Source of the DNA: an uncultured Bacteroidota bacterium
GTDB lineage: Bacteria > Bacteroidota > Bacteroidia > Chitinophagales > Chitinophagaceae
Length of the DNA: 64,000 nucleotides
Direction: 5' to 3'
Assembly: GCA_903903635.1 (NCBI GenBank)
Contig: CAIUZK010000188.1
Coordinates: 29,909-93,908 of the forward strand
Shown: positions 41,680 through 50,972 of the stretch, piece by piece
How positions within the stretch are numbered: position 1 is the first letter of the stretch
How the letters are laid out: each line of letters begins with the position of its first letter
Position numbers and translations under genes: made by a program
Notes under the pieces: model-generated
Database searches by the model: none
Seen by the model: the letters and a program-made list of their open reading frames with translations, nothing else
Told to the model about the DNA's origin: nothing

Positions 41680-44052
41680 ATGAAAAAAACACTCTTTACG
41701 CCCTTGCTGGTTGTGGTATTTATAATCAGCCCCTTTTCCAAATCCGTAGCTCAAAGCATAATAACCACCGTTGTGGGATGCGGCATTGGTAACGATAGTC
41801 TGGCATTGGTTGCAGAACTGGCCGAACCGGTGAATGTGGTAAAAGACAAATCAGGAAATCTCTTTATTACCGACAACGCGAATGGTCTCATTCGAAAAAT
41901 TAATTCATCCGGTATCATGTCTACCTATGCAGGTACCGGAAAGAATGGTCATACAGGTGATGGCGGACCCGCTACTGCAGCAGATTTAGGCGGCTTAATT
42001 GGCATGACCATAGATAAAACCGGGAATATATATATAGCAGAAAACTACTTCCACTGCATAAGAAAAATAGATACAGCCGGAATAATCAGTACTATAGCAG
42101 GTTTGCCGGGTAATGCTATTTACAACGGCGACAATATCCAGGCTACCTCTGCTACGCTGGCTAATCCATCCGGTATTGCAATTGATACTCAGGGCAATAT
42201 ATTTATTGCTGATTACGCCCATGGTCGCATAAGGAAAATAAACAGTACCGGAATAATAACTACTGTAGCCGGAAACGGAACTTTTACTGCTCCGTTGTTC
42301 GGAAATCCGGCTACCGCAAGTTCTATGGTTCCCTATAAAATTGCAATGGACAAAAATGGGAATTTGTTTATTTCAAATATTGATTTTTCCACCAACAGCA
42401 ACTTTATCATGAAAGTAGATACTGCCGGTATACTCACCAGATATGCCGGAACAGGCGTTTATGGTTATGCCGGTAATGGTGGACCGGCAACTGCAGCCCA
42501 GTACAGCACTATTTGTGGATTAGCAACCGACACTGCGGGTCATCTTTATATTGCTGATACCTACTACGGAAGTATAAGAAGGATTGATAAGAACTCAGGC
42601 ATAATTACGGGTTATGCTGGCACCGCTACTTCAGGATTCGGTGGCGATGGAGGTTGGGCAATATCTGCAAAACTCAATTCACCCGAAGGAATCTATTTTG
42701 ACGACAGCAACAACCTATACATTGCCGATTTGGCCAATAACAGGATCCGGATGATGAATTCCATGGGCGTAATTAACACCGTAGCAGGCAGAAACATGCT
42801 ATTTGGTGAAGGATACGACCGCCACAATACAGAATTAAGTTTTCCGGGCCGACCTGCGATTGATGCCGATGGCAATCTCTATATTCCCGATGTTTACAAT
42901 AACAGGGTAAGAAAAACAGATGCAATCTCAGGTGCGGTTACCACCATTGCGGGTAATGGTCTCGGTGGCTATTCATTGGTATACAGTGGCGATGGTGGAC
43001 CGGCTACTTTAGCAGATATCCACTATCCTGCTTCGGCAGCTTTTGATACATCGGGAAACATGTATTTTACAGATCGGGGTAACCATAGCATCAGGAAGGT
43101 GAATAAGACAGGAACTATTACAACAGTGGCCGGAATTGGAACCAGTGGTTATTCAGGCGATAATGGCCCTGCTGTGGCGGCCCAGTTAAACTACCCGGAC
43201 GGAATAGCAATAGACGTGGCAGGCAATATTTATGTAGCTGATGAATCCAATAATCTTATCCGTAAGATAAATAGTGCCGGAATAATTTCAAGGGTGTCTG
43301 GCACCGGAACCAGTGGCTACTCAGGGGATGGCGGACCTGCATCGGCAGCAATCCTGTCCTATCCTGTTGATTTGACTAATGATGCTTACGGCAATCTTTA
43401 TATTTGCGATGCCGGAAACAGCCGGATCCGGAAAATTGACACAAATGGCATTATCTCCACCATTGCAGGAACAGGGACTGCTGGTTTTAGCGGTGATGGC
43501 GGACCTGCTTATACTGCTACGCTGAATTATCCAAAGTGTATCCGGATAGATACGGGAGGGAATATTTTTATTGCCGATTATAACAATAACCGTATAAGAA
43601 TGATAAATCCGGCTGGCATTATCAGTACTGTGGCCGGGAACGGAATTTATGGTTTCAGTGGTGATGGCGGACCTGCCACATCTGCAAAATTGAGTTACCC
43701 AAGTGGAATTACTTTTGACAAGTCGGGCGATATGTACATTTCTGATGCAGGTAATCATAGAATCAGAAAAGTACATAATCCGGGTGTTTCTGTTCCGGCA
43801 GTAAATTCCATTTCAGGCAACATGACAGCATTTCCTAACCCCACGAAAGATAGAATTGTAATTGAAACCACAATCGCAGATCCTGATTTCGAATTGACGA
43901 TGTATGATGCAACCGGCAGAATGGTATACAACGCACCTAAAGCGCATAACCATCATACTATTGATATGCAGAACCTCTCTGCAGGTGTGTATCAGTTGAG
44001 CCTGATTAACAAATCAGGCCAGATCAAAACAATTAAAGTTGTAAAAGAATAG
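41680..44052 (+). CDS. NHL-repeat secreted protein with T9SS signal (790 aa)
   Basis: The signal peptide MKKTLFTPLLVVVFIISPFS leads into about 13 NHL-type repeats (about 30-690) with the pattern TVAGNGTxGxSGDGGPATxAxLxxPxGIAxDxxGNIYIADxxNxRIRKI. They should form one or two beta-propellers. The C-terminal about 80 residues are a T9SS type A signal (MTAFPNPTKDRIVIETTIAD). Propellers of this type bind proteins or sugars at the cell surface. A paralogue lies at 50973. A terminator with AGCGGATGCA arms follows at 44071. Confidence 0.88.
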   Translation: MKKTLFTPLLVVVFIISPFSKSVAQSIITTVVGCGIGNDSLALVAELAEPVNVVKDKSGNLFITDNANGLIRKINSSGIMSTYAGTGKNGHTGDGGPATAADLGGLIGMTIDKTGNIYIAENYFHCIRKIDTAGIISTIAGLPGNAIYNGDNIQATSATLANPSGIAIDTQGNIFIADYAHGRIRKINSTGIITTVAGNGTFTAPLFGNPATASSMVPYKIAMDKNGNLFISNIDFSTNSNFIMKVDTAGILTRYAGTGVYGYAGNGGPATAAQYSTICGLATDTAGHLYIADTYYGSIRRIDKNSGIITGYAGTATSGFGGDGGWAISAKLNSPEGIYFDDSNNLYIADLANNRIRMMNSMGVINTVAGRNMLFGEGYDRHNTELSFPGRPAIDADGNLYIPDVYNNRVRKTDAISGAVTTIAGNGLGGYSLVYSGDGGPATLADIHYPASAAFDTSGNMYFTDRGNHSIRKVNKTGTITTVAGIGTSGYSGDNGPAVAAQLNYPDGIAIDVAGNIYVADESNNLIRKINSAGIISRVSGTGTSGYSGDGGPASAAILSYPVDLTNDAYGNLYICDAGNSRIRKIDTNGIISTIAGTGTAGFSGDGGPAYTATLNYPKCIRIDTGGNIFIADYNNNRIRMINPAGIISTVAGNGIYGFSGDGGPATSAKLSYPSGITFDKSGDMYISDAGNHRIRKVHNPGVSVPAVNSISGNMTAFPNPTKDRIVIETTIADPDFELTMYDATGRMVYNAPKAHNHHTIDMQNLSAGVYQLSLINKSGQIKTIKVVKE

Positions 44053-44070
44053 CGCACCTGAATTTAATGA

Positions 44071-44114
44071 AGGAGAGCGGATGCATACTTGAGGAAGTGC
44101 ATCCGCTTTCCTTT
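44071..44114 (+). terminator. Terminator after the NHL-repeat gene
   Basis: AGCGGATGCA (44076-44085) pairs with TGCATCCGCT (44098-44107), with a T-rich tail. It also lies at the 3' end of the convergent gene at 44123. Confidence 0.75.
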
Positions 44115-44122
44115 ATTACAAA

Positions 44123-45310
44123 CTATTTTCCTGAGGGGGCTTTCTGGTACATACCTCTTCTGCCGTTCCTGTCCTTTTTCTGAATGTTGAACCCAAAAGT
44201 TGCACCTGCCGATGTGCCATCCTTCCGGGGCGCCACATACATATTCACCGGTATGTTCAGATAACCCGAATGAAAGGTTCTGCCTACTGCAATAACCAAT
44301 CCGGTTGAAACGGCCATGGTACCTCTGCTGTCCAGCCTGGTTACAACATCATAACTCAACGGAAACGTAGTATTGGGTTTATATGCCGCCCAGTCCTTCT
44401 GCAGATGCCATTCATTGGCCGGACCAATAAGTCCGTTTACATCATAAAATCCATCCGCCTGTTCTATAAATCTGAATGTAGGACCAAAAGCAAACTCCCA
44501 TGCATTTTTACCAAACCTGAAGCCCAGCAAGGGCGTATAGCTGGGTATACATCTGCCACTCTCCAGGCCGCCAATAAGAAATATGTTTTCTATAAGCGCC
44601 TGAAAATTACCTGCGCTTATATATTGGATCTCCTGCTGCCACCCAAATTGAAATGCCACCGGGAACATATCAAAGCCACCCCTGGTTACAGGAGCAGTAG
44701 CAATTTTTGCGCCATCGCCCATCATGTAGGCAAAGCCTATCCTGGGGCCATTAAGGTGATAGGCATTTTTAGGACTTTGAATCGGCACATCATAATCTAT
44801 AAGCTGGTTCACAATATTCTGATCTGGTTCAATACCTGCTATACGCTGAACAGATATACGGATCATCTTTTGCAGTTCGGGCAGGTTCAGATATTCAGTG
44901 GCTATACTCTTTTCTACCGTTCCATTGGTTACATCAATCAGCCTCATTGATATTACGAGCTTAGCCCCCAGCAACTCCACACTGCCACTCAGCATTTTGT
45001 TTACGCCCAGTATCTTTCCTGTCTCTACAAGGCACGACTTTGCAAAACAATTGCCTGTTTCCAGGTTATTCCTGGTTACTATTTCATTTACTTCATATCG
45101 GTCCATTACCGTATACACTCCTGTTTTCTCCAGCTCCAGCCGCACCATGTAGTTTACACTTTCAGGGTCCGTGCCGCTCAATGATCTGCAGTCGATGCCA
45201 ACTACAGCTATGGTTGGCTTTTGCTGCTCTTGCGCTGCAACATGCACCGTGCCTGATGCCAATAAAATACATGCCAGCATTTTTGCGAATTTTGATGTTA
45301 TCTTTTTCAT
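44123..45310 (-). CDS. CsgG/TolB-like exported protein (395 aa)
   Basis: The signal peptide is MKKITSKFAKMLACILLASG (cleaved near AAQ). The N-terminal domain (about 30-170) has KPTIAVVGIDCRSLSGTDPE, LELEKTGVYTVMDRYEVNEI and GKILGVNKMLSGSVELLGAK, the pattern of the CsgG/LpoB/TolB-N fold that senses or assembles outer-membrane structures. The C-terminal half (about 190-395) is beta-rich and may be an outer-membrane barrel, but its end (QKAPSGK) lacks the terminal aromatic residue of barrels. Outer-membrane location is likely. It is monocistronic and convergent with the NHL gene. Confidence 0.65.
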   Translation of the reverse strand: MKKITSKFAKMLACILLASGTVHVAAQEQQKPTIAVVGIDCRSLSGTDPESVNYMVRLELEKTGVYTVMDRYEVNEIVTRNNLETGNCFAKSCLVETGKILGVNKMLSGSVELLGAKLVISMRLIDVTNGTVEKSIATEYLNLPELQKMIRISVQRIAGIEPDQNIVNQLIDYDVPIQSPKNAYHLNGPRIGFAYMMGDGAKIATAPVTRGGFDMFPVAFQFGWQQEIQYISAGNFQALIENIFLIGGLESGRCIPSYTPLLGFRFGKNAWEFAFGPTFRFIEQADGFYDVNGLIGPANEWHLQKDWAAYKPNTTFPLSYDVVTRLDSRGTMAVSTGLVIAVGRTFHSGYLNIPVNMYVAPRKDGTSAGATFGFNIQKKDRNGRRGMYQKAPSGK

Positions 45311-45543
45311 TGTTCTTGTTTTTTAATTCAGGTCAAAATTCAACCAAATCACACGCCGGTTCTAATTGAAATGAGACCGGTCATCGGTTGTAATTTGCAA
45401 AAACACTACATTACAGGCTGTATCCGGAGCAGGACAAGTACATCTTACTAAACTGTTGCTAATCCCGGCATGAATTAGTATTTTGTACTAAAGATTAATA
45501 CCTGATTATTATTATTTACCAAAAAGAGTTTATTAAATCGATT

Positions 45544-46545
45544 ATGGAAACCAACGAGCTACAGCGGCAATTCTTTAAGCACATCAGGTCCGTAATTCCG
45601 CCAAATATCTCCTTCGTAGATAATATAGCCGATGCGCTGGGCATTAGCAATGATAGCGCCTACCGCAGAATAAGGGGTGAAAAAGAAATCACGTTTGATG
45701 AGATCCATAAATTGTGTTCCCGTTACCGCATATCACCAGACCAGGTTATGAATACGGGTTCCGACTCCACCGTGTTTCATGGCCGCAATCTCGATACCGA
45801 ACATTTTGATTTTGAAAACTACCTTAAAGAAATCCTCACCAACCTCAAACTGATCAACAGCGCCACCACCAGGAAGATGTATTATGAGGCCAAAGACATA
45901 CCTATATTCCACCATTTTCAGTTTCCCGAACTGGCAACGTTCAAGTATTTTTTCTGGATGAAATCAGTGATGAACCACCCCTCCTACAGCAGGATGCATT
46001 TCGAAGACAATCAGCTTACCGATGTGTTTCAGAAAATGGGCAAAGAGATTATCCGCACCTATAACCAGATACCATCTGTAGAGATCTGGGTGGCCGAGAG
46101 TATCAATGCCACCATACGCCAGATAGAGTACTATCATGATGCAGGAGTATTCAGAAAACAAGAAACCATTGCATTGTTGTACCATCAGTTGGAAACACTG
46201 GTGGACCACATCAGAGAACAGGCTGAACATGCCGAAAAATTCCTGGTAGGCGAAAAACCAACAGGCAAGACCGGCAACTACGAGCTCTACTATAATGAGG
46301 TTTTTCTCGGGCACAATACCATAGTAGTTGAAACTGACAATGCGAAGACCACCTACATTAATCATGCCGTCATGAATTTCATGAGCACCGGCGATATCGG
46401 GTTTTGCAACTACACCAAAAGATCTATTGAAAACAACATGAAGAAATCAGTGCTCATCAGCGCTGTGAGCGAAAAAGAACGCAGCCGGTTTTTCAATGTG
46501 CTCATGGATAATATTGCAAGGTCGAAGAAAAAAGTATTGTCCTGA
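45544..46545 (+). CDS. HTH-domain transcriptional regulator (333 aa)
   Basis: The N-terminal 60 residues contain a helix-turn-helix: FVDNIADALGISNDSAYRRIRGEKEITFDE (about 24-53), of the Cro/C1 type. The rest is a helical sensor-like region (about 90-330) with no known ligand domain. Proteins with this plan are frequent in Chitinophagia. It lies 19 nt upstream of an OYE-family gene, with the same orientation, so it may control that enzyme. No effector can be named. Confidence 0.75.
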   Translation: METNELQRQFFKHIRSVIPPNISFVDNIADALGISNDSAYRRIRGEKEITFDEIHKLCSRYRISPDQVMNTGSDSTVFHGRNLDTEHFDFENYLKEILTNLKLINSATTRKMYYEAKDIPIFHHFQFPELATFKYFFWMKSVMNHPSYSRMHFEDNQLTDVFQKMGKEIIRTYNQIPSVEIWVAESINATIRQIEYYHDAGVFRKQETIALLYHQLETLVDHIREQAEHAEKFLVGEKPTGKTGNYELYYNEVFLGHNTIVVETDNAKTTYINHAVMNFMSTGDIGFCNYTKRSIENNMKKSVLISAVSEKERSRFFNVLMDNIARSKKKVLS

Positions 46546-46564
46546 TTTACTAAAACGCATACTT

Positions 46565-47635
46565 ATGTCTCAATTATTTACCCCATACCAAATTAAAAGC
46601 ATCACCCTTAAAAACAGGATTGTTGTCTCGCCTATGTGCCAGTATTCAGGCATCGATGGTTTTGCCAACGACTGGCACCTGGTACACCTGGGCACAAGGG
46701 CTGTAGGCGGTGCCGGGCTTGTATTTACCGAAGCCATTGCAGTGGCTGCCGAAGGCCGCATTTCACCACACGACCTTGGCCTATGGCAGGATGCCCACAT
46801 CGAACCATTGAAGCGAATAACCAATTTTATAAAGCAACAAGGGGCTGTGCCCGGTATCCAACTGGCCCATGCAGGCAGGAAGGCAAGCGTATCTGAGCCC
46901 TGGAATGGCGATACATTAGTTATGCCAGATGAGGGAGGATGGAAGACTGTGGCACCAAGCGCTCTTGCATTTTCTGCTGATAAAGACTTACCTGATGAGC
47001 TAACCACAATCGAAATTAAACGAATCATCAACGATTTCAAATCAGCAGCAAAACGAGCTCACACCGCTGGTTTCAGCATCATCGAGCTACATGGCGCTCA
47101 TGGTTATCTCATCAATGAGTTCCTGTCTCCGCTCTGCAATAAGCGCACCGACGAATACGGAGGGCCATTTGAAAACCGCATACGTTTCCTGCTCGAAATA
47201 ATAGAGGCTGTTCGCATGGAGTGGCCCGATGAACTTCCCCTGTTCCTGCGCATCTCCACCACCGACTGGGCCGATGGAGGCTGGACTGTTGATGATTCAG
47301 TGAGGCTGGCAACTATTGTGAAAGACAAAGGGATTGATCTTATTGATTGCTCTTCGGGTGGAGTAGTTGATTATGCAAAGATTCCTGCCAAACCCAATTA
47401 CCAGGTTCCCTTTGCAGAAGCTGTGCGTAAAACAGGTATTCCCACCGGCGCTGTAGGTATCATTGTTACCCCCGAACAGGCTGAAGCAATATTAACCAAT
47501 GGCCAGGCAGACCTGATCTTTATGGCCCGCGAATTATTGCGCAACCCATACTTCCCCTTGCAGGCAGCTTTAGAACTTGGATATGATGCAATGCCCTGGC
47601 CGGTGCAATATGAAAGGGCTAAAAGAAAGAAGTAA
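46565..47635 (+). CDS. Old yellow enzyme family NADPH:flavin oxidoreductase (YqjM-like)
   Basis: The start at 46565 (MSQLFTPYQIKSITLKNRIV) is preferred to an upstream GTG-type frame inside the HTH gene. The TIM barrel (356 residues) carries FMN-binding SPMCQYSGIDGFANDWHLVH, IQLAHAGRKAS with substrate-binding His, ELHGAHGYLINEFLSPLCNK and the C-terminal GIIVTPEQAEAIL region. The Cys in SPMCQYS is the YqjM-subfamily residue that tunes the flavin. The enzyme reduces activated C=C bonds with NADPH, often in stress or detoxification. Co-directional with the regulator. Confidence 0.93.
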   Translation: MSQLFTPYQIKSITLKNRIVVSPMCQYSGIDGFANDWHLVHLGTRAVGGAGLVFTEAIAVAAEGRISPHDLGLWQDAHIEPLKRITNFIKQQGAVPGIQLAHAGRKASVSEPWNGDTLVMPDEGGWKTVAPSALAFSADKDLPDELTTIEIKRIINDFKSAAKRAHTAGFSIIELHGAHGYLINEFLSPLCNKRTDEYGGPFENRIRFLLEIIEAVRMEWPDELPLFLRISTTDWADGGWTVDDSVRLATIVKDKGIDLIDCSSGGVVDYAKIPAKPNYQVPFAEAVRKTGIPTGAVGIIVTPEQAEAILTNGQADLIFMARELLRNPYFPLQAALELGYDAMPWPVQYERAKRKK

Positions 47636-47641
47636 CATGGC

Positions 47642-48532
47642 TCACTTTATCGAAGGCAACAGCTTCGTTACCACCTCCCACTTCACATTAGGGAATTTGG
47701 TGTATCCATTTTTCAACAATAGGCTGGATAACTTTATCTGCTCACCGTTGTCAAAATTGATCTCAACATAATTAAGGCTGGAATAGGGCGCCTTGGTCCA
47801 TGTTGTCCTGTACTCCCTCAGCAATACGATCTGATCCTTCAGATAGGTCTTATTATCTGCAGTAGTACCATATACAAACTCATTATGCCCCTTCGATAGT
47901 TTCAGAAACTTTCCCTTGCAGTTATGCGCATGATTGAAGTACAAACGCCACGAAATAAATGCCACCGTAAAGAAAACAAGATCAGCTATTATTAACAGGC
48001 CACTTAAGATCAGATCATTTCCTTTTACCTGGCCGGACATTGTTCCCCAGGCAAACAATATACTGCCTAGTAACAAAGCAACAGGGAAAAACATAAAAAA
48101 CCAAAGTGAAAATAATACACCTATACTGTTGGGATAAACTGTAAAGTCTTTTTCAATGAAGTGCCGTTGGGCATGCAGGATATACTCGCTTTCAAATTCA
48201 TCTTTAATGTCTGCCCCATTATAAAAGTCAGAAACGATTTTAACAGCTTCGTCCAGGCTGGCTACCACCTTTTTCAGAAAAGTACCATCGGCAGTATAAA
48301 GGTAAAAGCAATACTTATCGTAGTAATGATGGCCTAGCTTTAGATAATTCCCCGCTGTATCCTCAATCATTATGGATGGACAGGTTGGGCCCACCGGTGT
48401 AAAATGGCGCTGTTCAGCCCAGGGAAAATTCCGTATCAGGAAAATGACCTCCTCTAATGTCCGTTCCTGTACATCACAAAACTCTCCCGGCTCGAAGTTT
48501 TTAAACTGCAGCCGGGAAATCAGTTTGTCCAT
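47642..48532 (-). CDS. Hypothetical membrane protein (296 aa)
   Basis: A soluble N-terminal part of about 150 residues, with FYLYTADGTFLKKVVASLDE, is followed by two TM helices (about 137-160 and 175-195) and a C-terminal soluble segment with CKGKFLKLSKGHNEFVYGT and a mixed beta pattern. No signal peptide. No motif recognised. Convergent with the OYE gene (6-nt gap) and 24 nt downstream of the glucosaminidase gene on the same strand, so it may share that transcript. Confidence 0.65.
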   Translation of the reverse strand: MDKLISRLQFKNFEPGEFCDVQERTLEEVIFLIRNFPWAEQRHFTPVGPTCPSIMIEDTAGNYLKLGHHYYDKYCFYLYTADGTFLKKVVASLDEAVKIVSDFYNGADIKDEFESEYILHAQRHFIEKDFTVYPNSIGVLFSLWFFMFFPVALLLGSILFAWGTMSGQVKGNDLILSGLLIIADLVFFTVAFISWRLYFNHAHNCKGKFLKLSKGHNEFVYGTTADNKTYLKDQIVLLREYRTTWTKAPYSSLNYVEINFDNGEQIKLSSLLLKNGYTKFPNVKWEVVTKLLPSIK

Positions 48533-48556
48533 AAATTATTTAAGAAAAATTCGGGC

Positions 48557-49078
48557 TTACTTAATGGAAGCCAAACGCTGAGACAGGAAATCCTTGCCTA
48601 CCTGCGATTTAACCATACTCAGCACACTAATCACTTTCTGCTCCCATTCTTCAGGAACTTCAGAATAACCACAACCGCTTATCGCCTTTATCCATGCCAT
48701 CGGATTGTCGTTATCCTTCAGTTTGTTATAAAAGCGTTTGCGGGTCATCAGCTTGCAAAAATCAATATAAGATTCAATCTCATTCTGGTATTGCTTGTAT
48801 CTGCTTTTGTGGCCTTCTTTATTAACAATATCATTTTTGCCTATCATCCCGAAATGGTTATTCAGCACCTTTGCCGCCGGACCGTTCCCCCCTGATGACT
48901 CAATAGTTGCTACCGCCAATATTACGGAAGCAGGTATACTATATGTTTGAGACAGAATAGAGGCAACAAGTGTATGGTTGGCAATATAAGATTTGTTCTG
49001 TGCGTTTGCAGAGAACATTATGGCCAACAAGCCAAGTATAAGTACCTTCCTTCTGAGTATTCTTTTAATCAAATTCAT
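48557..49078 (-). CDS. Exported glucosaminidase-domain protein (173 aa)
   Basis: After a signal peptide (MNLIKRILRRKVLILGLLAI) a single mannosyl-glycoprotein endo-beta-N-acetylglucosaminidase domain (PF01832 type) spans about 35-160. It has ILSQTYSIPASVILAVATIE with the catalytic Glu in VATIESSGG, then NNHFGMIG and YKQYQNEIESYIDFCKLM. Family members cut the glycan strands of peptidoglycan (FlgJ and LytG types). Length is at the short end but the domain is whole. First gene on its strand before the 47642 gene. Confidence 0.88.
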   Translation of the reverse strand: MNLIKRILRRKVLILGLLAIMFSANAQNKSYIANHTLVASILSQTYSIPASVILAVATIESSGGNGPAAKVLNNHFGMIGKNDIVNKEGHKSRYKQYQNEIESYIDFCKLMTRKRFYNKLKDNDNPMAWIKAISGCGYSEVPEEWEQKVISVLSMVKSQVGKDFLSQRLASIK

Positions 49079-49219
49079 ACGCTACAATTCACCTGGTTAT
49101 ATAATAAAAATATATAGCTGGGTTGTAAAAGTAGCAAAAATTACTGAAGTAGGTAATCTTGATTGATAAAATTAACATATGGTATAAATTATTTAAATAA
49201 GCCTCTGCTGCTATTATCT

Positions 49220-49227
49220 TACCTTTG
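49220..49227 (+). promoter_or_regulatory. Putative -7 element (TACCTTTG) of hemW
   Basis: TACCTTTG lies 5 nt before the GTG at 49233. If both are right, the hemW transcript starts at or very near its start codon. Confidence 0.5.
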
Positions 49228-49232
49228 GCCCT

Positions 49233-50414
49233 GTGCAAGACATAATTACTACCTTTCAAAATCCGCTCAAAAAGACCGCCGGTATTTATATCCATATACC
49301 ATTTTGCAGGCAGGCTTGCATTTACTGTAATTTCCATTTTTCTACCTCACTCAAGCATAAAGAGGATGTGTTGGAGGCCATAATGCAGGAACTCATCCTT
49401 CGCAAAGATTACCTCGAAGGCACAGAGATCGAAACCGTTTACTTTGGTGGCGGAACGCCCTCATTACTCACAGCCACCGAGATAAACCGCATATTCGATA
49501 CCATACTGAATAATTATCCTGTTACCCAATTGAAAGAAGTAACACTCGAAGCCAACCCCGACGACCTTGATAAACTTTACCTGCGTTCGCTGCAGAGCAC
49601 TCCTGTCGACAGACTAAGTATCGGTATTCAGTCTTTTCACGATGCCGACCTGCTGTATATGAAGCGGGCGCACAACGCCAGCCAGGCCGACTATGCCATT
49701 AAAGCTGCCCAGGATGCAGGCTTTAGCAACCTTACAGTCGACCTTATCTACGGCACGCCCCGACTCAACGATAAAGACTGGAAACAAAATCTGGCTACCA
49801 TCAGCCAATTAGGTATACCCCATTTCTCAGCCTATGCACTTACTGTGGAAGAAAAAACGGCCCTGCACCACGCCATTCTGCATAAGAAAACCGAACCTGT
49901 AGATCCGGCACAGGCAGCAGGACAGTTTGAAATACTGATGGAACAGGCGGCACTAATGGGATACCAGCACTACGAAATATCCAACCTGGCAAAACCCGGC
50001 CACCATGCGGTGCACAATACAAATTACTGGATGGGAGCGCCCTACCTGGGCATTGGTCCGGCAGCCCATTCATTCAATGGCACAGCCCGAAGTTGGAACA
50101 TCGCTAATAATGCCCTCTATACCAAAAGCGTGCTGCAGTATCGCAAACCAATGTTTGAAGAAGAACAACTGACCCCGGTGCAGCATCTCAACGAATACAT
50201 CATGACTTCATTGCGCACCATGTGGGGTTGCGACCTTAACAAGATAGCCGCTGAATGGGACAACACTTATGCAACACAAGTCGAAAAAGCAAGCCACCTC
50301 TTCCAGGAAAAAGACTGGATAAAACAGGACGGCAGAAAATTGCTCATCACCGATAAAGGGAAACTCTTTGCCGATAAAATTGCTTCCGAGCTTTTTGTTG
50401 ACAGCCTTGCCTGA
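49233..50414 (+). CDS. hemW: Heme chaperone HemW (radical SAM, HemN-like)
   Basis: 393 residues from GTG at 49233; no ATG is available before the conserved IYIHIPFC region. The radical SAM cluster is C25-x3-C29-x2-C32 in PFCRQACIYCNFHFS, followed by GGGTPSLL and the SAM-binding motif EANPDD. The HemN-like C-terminal domain follows. HemW moves heme to respiratory proteins; it lacks the extra residues of HemN needed for coproporphyrinogen oxidation. A -7 element lies just before the start, so a leaderless mRNA is possible. Followed by a TPR gene. Confidence 0.92.
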   Translation: MQDIITTFQNPLKKTAGIYIHIPFCRQACIYCNFHFSTSLKHKEDVLEAIMQELILRKDYLEGTEIETVYFGGGTPSLLTATEINRIFDTILNNYPVTQLKEVTLEANPDDLDKLYLRSLQSTPVDRLSIGIQSFHDADLLYMKRAHNASQADYAIKAAQDAGFSNLTVDLIYGTPRLNDKDWKQNLATISQLGIPHFSAYALTVEEKTALHHAILHKKTEPVDPAQAAGQFEILMEQAALMGYQHYEISNLAKPGHHAVHNTNYWMGAPYLGIGPAAHSFNGTARSWNIANNALYTKSVLQYRKPMFEEEQLTPVQHLNEYIMTSLRTMWGCDLNKIAAEWDNTYATQVEKASHLFQEKDWIKQDGRKLLITDKGKLFADKIASELFVDSLA

Positions 50415-50472
50415 TCAGTTTATTTATTTGGTTCACATTAGGTTTTCATTATTTTTATTAAAACTAAAGCTT

Positions 50473-50892
50473 ATGAAACCATTGCTCTTATCCCTTTTCC
50501 TTTTTACGGGTAGCCTCTCAATGGCTCAAACCAAAGCGCAAACCGTATGCTTCAAGGAAACTACCGACAAGAAAGATATCCGTAAGCAAATAAATTATTA
50601 CCGTAACCAGATAAAACAAAACCCCACTGACGACGTGGCCTATAATGGCCTGGGCATGTGCTACTACAGGCTGTTTGAATTCAAGAATGCAATTGCCGTT
50701 TACGATACACTGATAAAGATGAACCCGAAATATGATGGCGCATATGCAAACAGGGGTATCTGTAAATTATTTTCTAAAGACAAAGACGGGGCATGTCAGG
50801 ATTTTAAAAGTAGTGTAAGCTATGGAAAGGACCCGGCAATTATGGATGGGAAAACCCTAAGTGAATACATCAAAAAAAATTGCGCCAATTAA
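50473..50892 (+). CDS. TPR-repeat secreted protein (139 aa)
   Basis: The ATG at 50473 begins a signal peptide (MKPLLLSLFLFTGSLSMAQT). Two TPR-like repeats (about 50-120) follow: DVAYNGLGMCYYRLFEFKNA and DGAYANRGICKLFSKDKDGA, each with the usual W/A/G positions. The protein ends in ENCAN-like IKKNCAN. Small TPR proteins of this kind mediate protein contacts in the periplasm; the partner is unknown. It lies 58 nt after hemW and is closed by a terminator at 50923. Confidence 0.75.
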   Translation: MKPLLLSLFLFTGSLSMAQTKAQTVCFKETTDKKDIRKQINYYRNQIKQNPTDDVAYNGLGMCYYRLFEFKNAIAVYDTLIKMNPKYDGAYANRGICKLFSKDKDGACQDFKSSVSYGKDPAIMDGKTLSEYIKKNCAN

Positions 50893-50922
50893 GGCCCTTC
50901 CACATATTAAGTTCCAAATAAA

Positions 50923-50954
50923 AAGCCGTGCAGGAATTGCTCCCAGCACGGCTT
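50923..50954 (+). terminator. Terminator between convergent TPR and NHL genes
   Basis: AAGCCGTGC (50923-50931) pairs with GCACGGCTT (50946-50954). It can serve both strands. Confidence 0.75.
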
Positions 50955-50972
50955 CATTTATTCTGTCAAATG

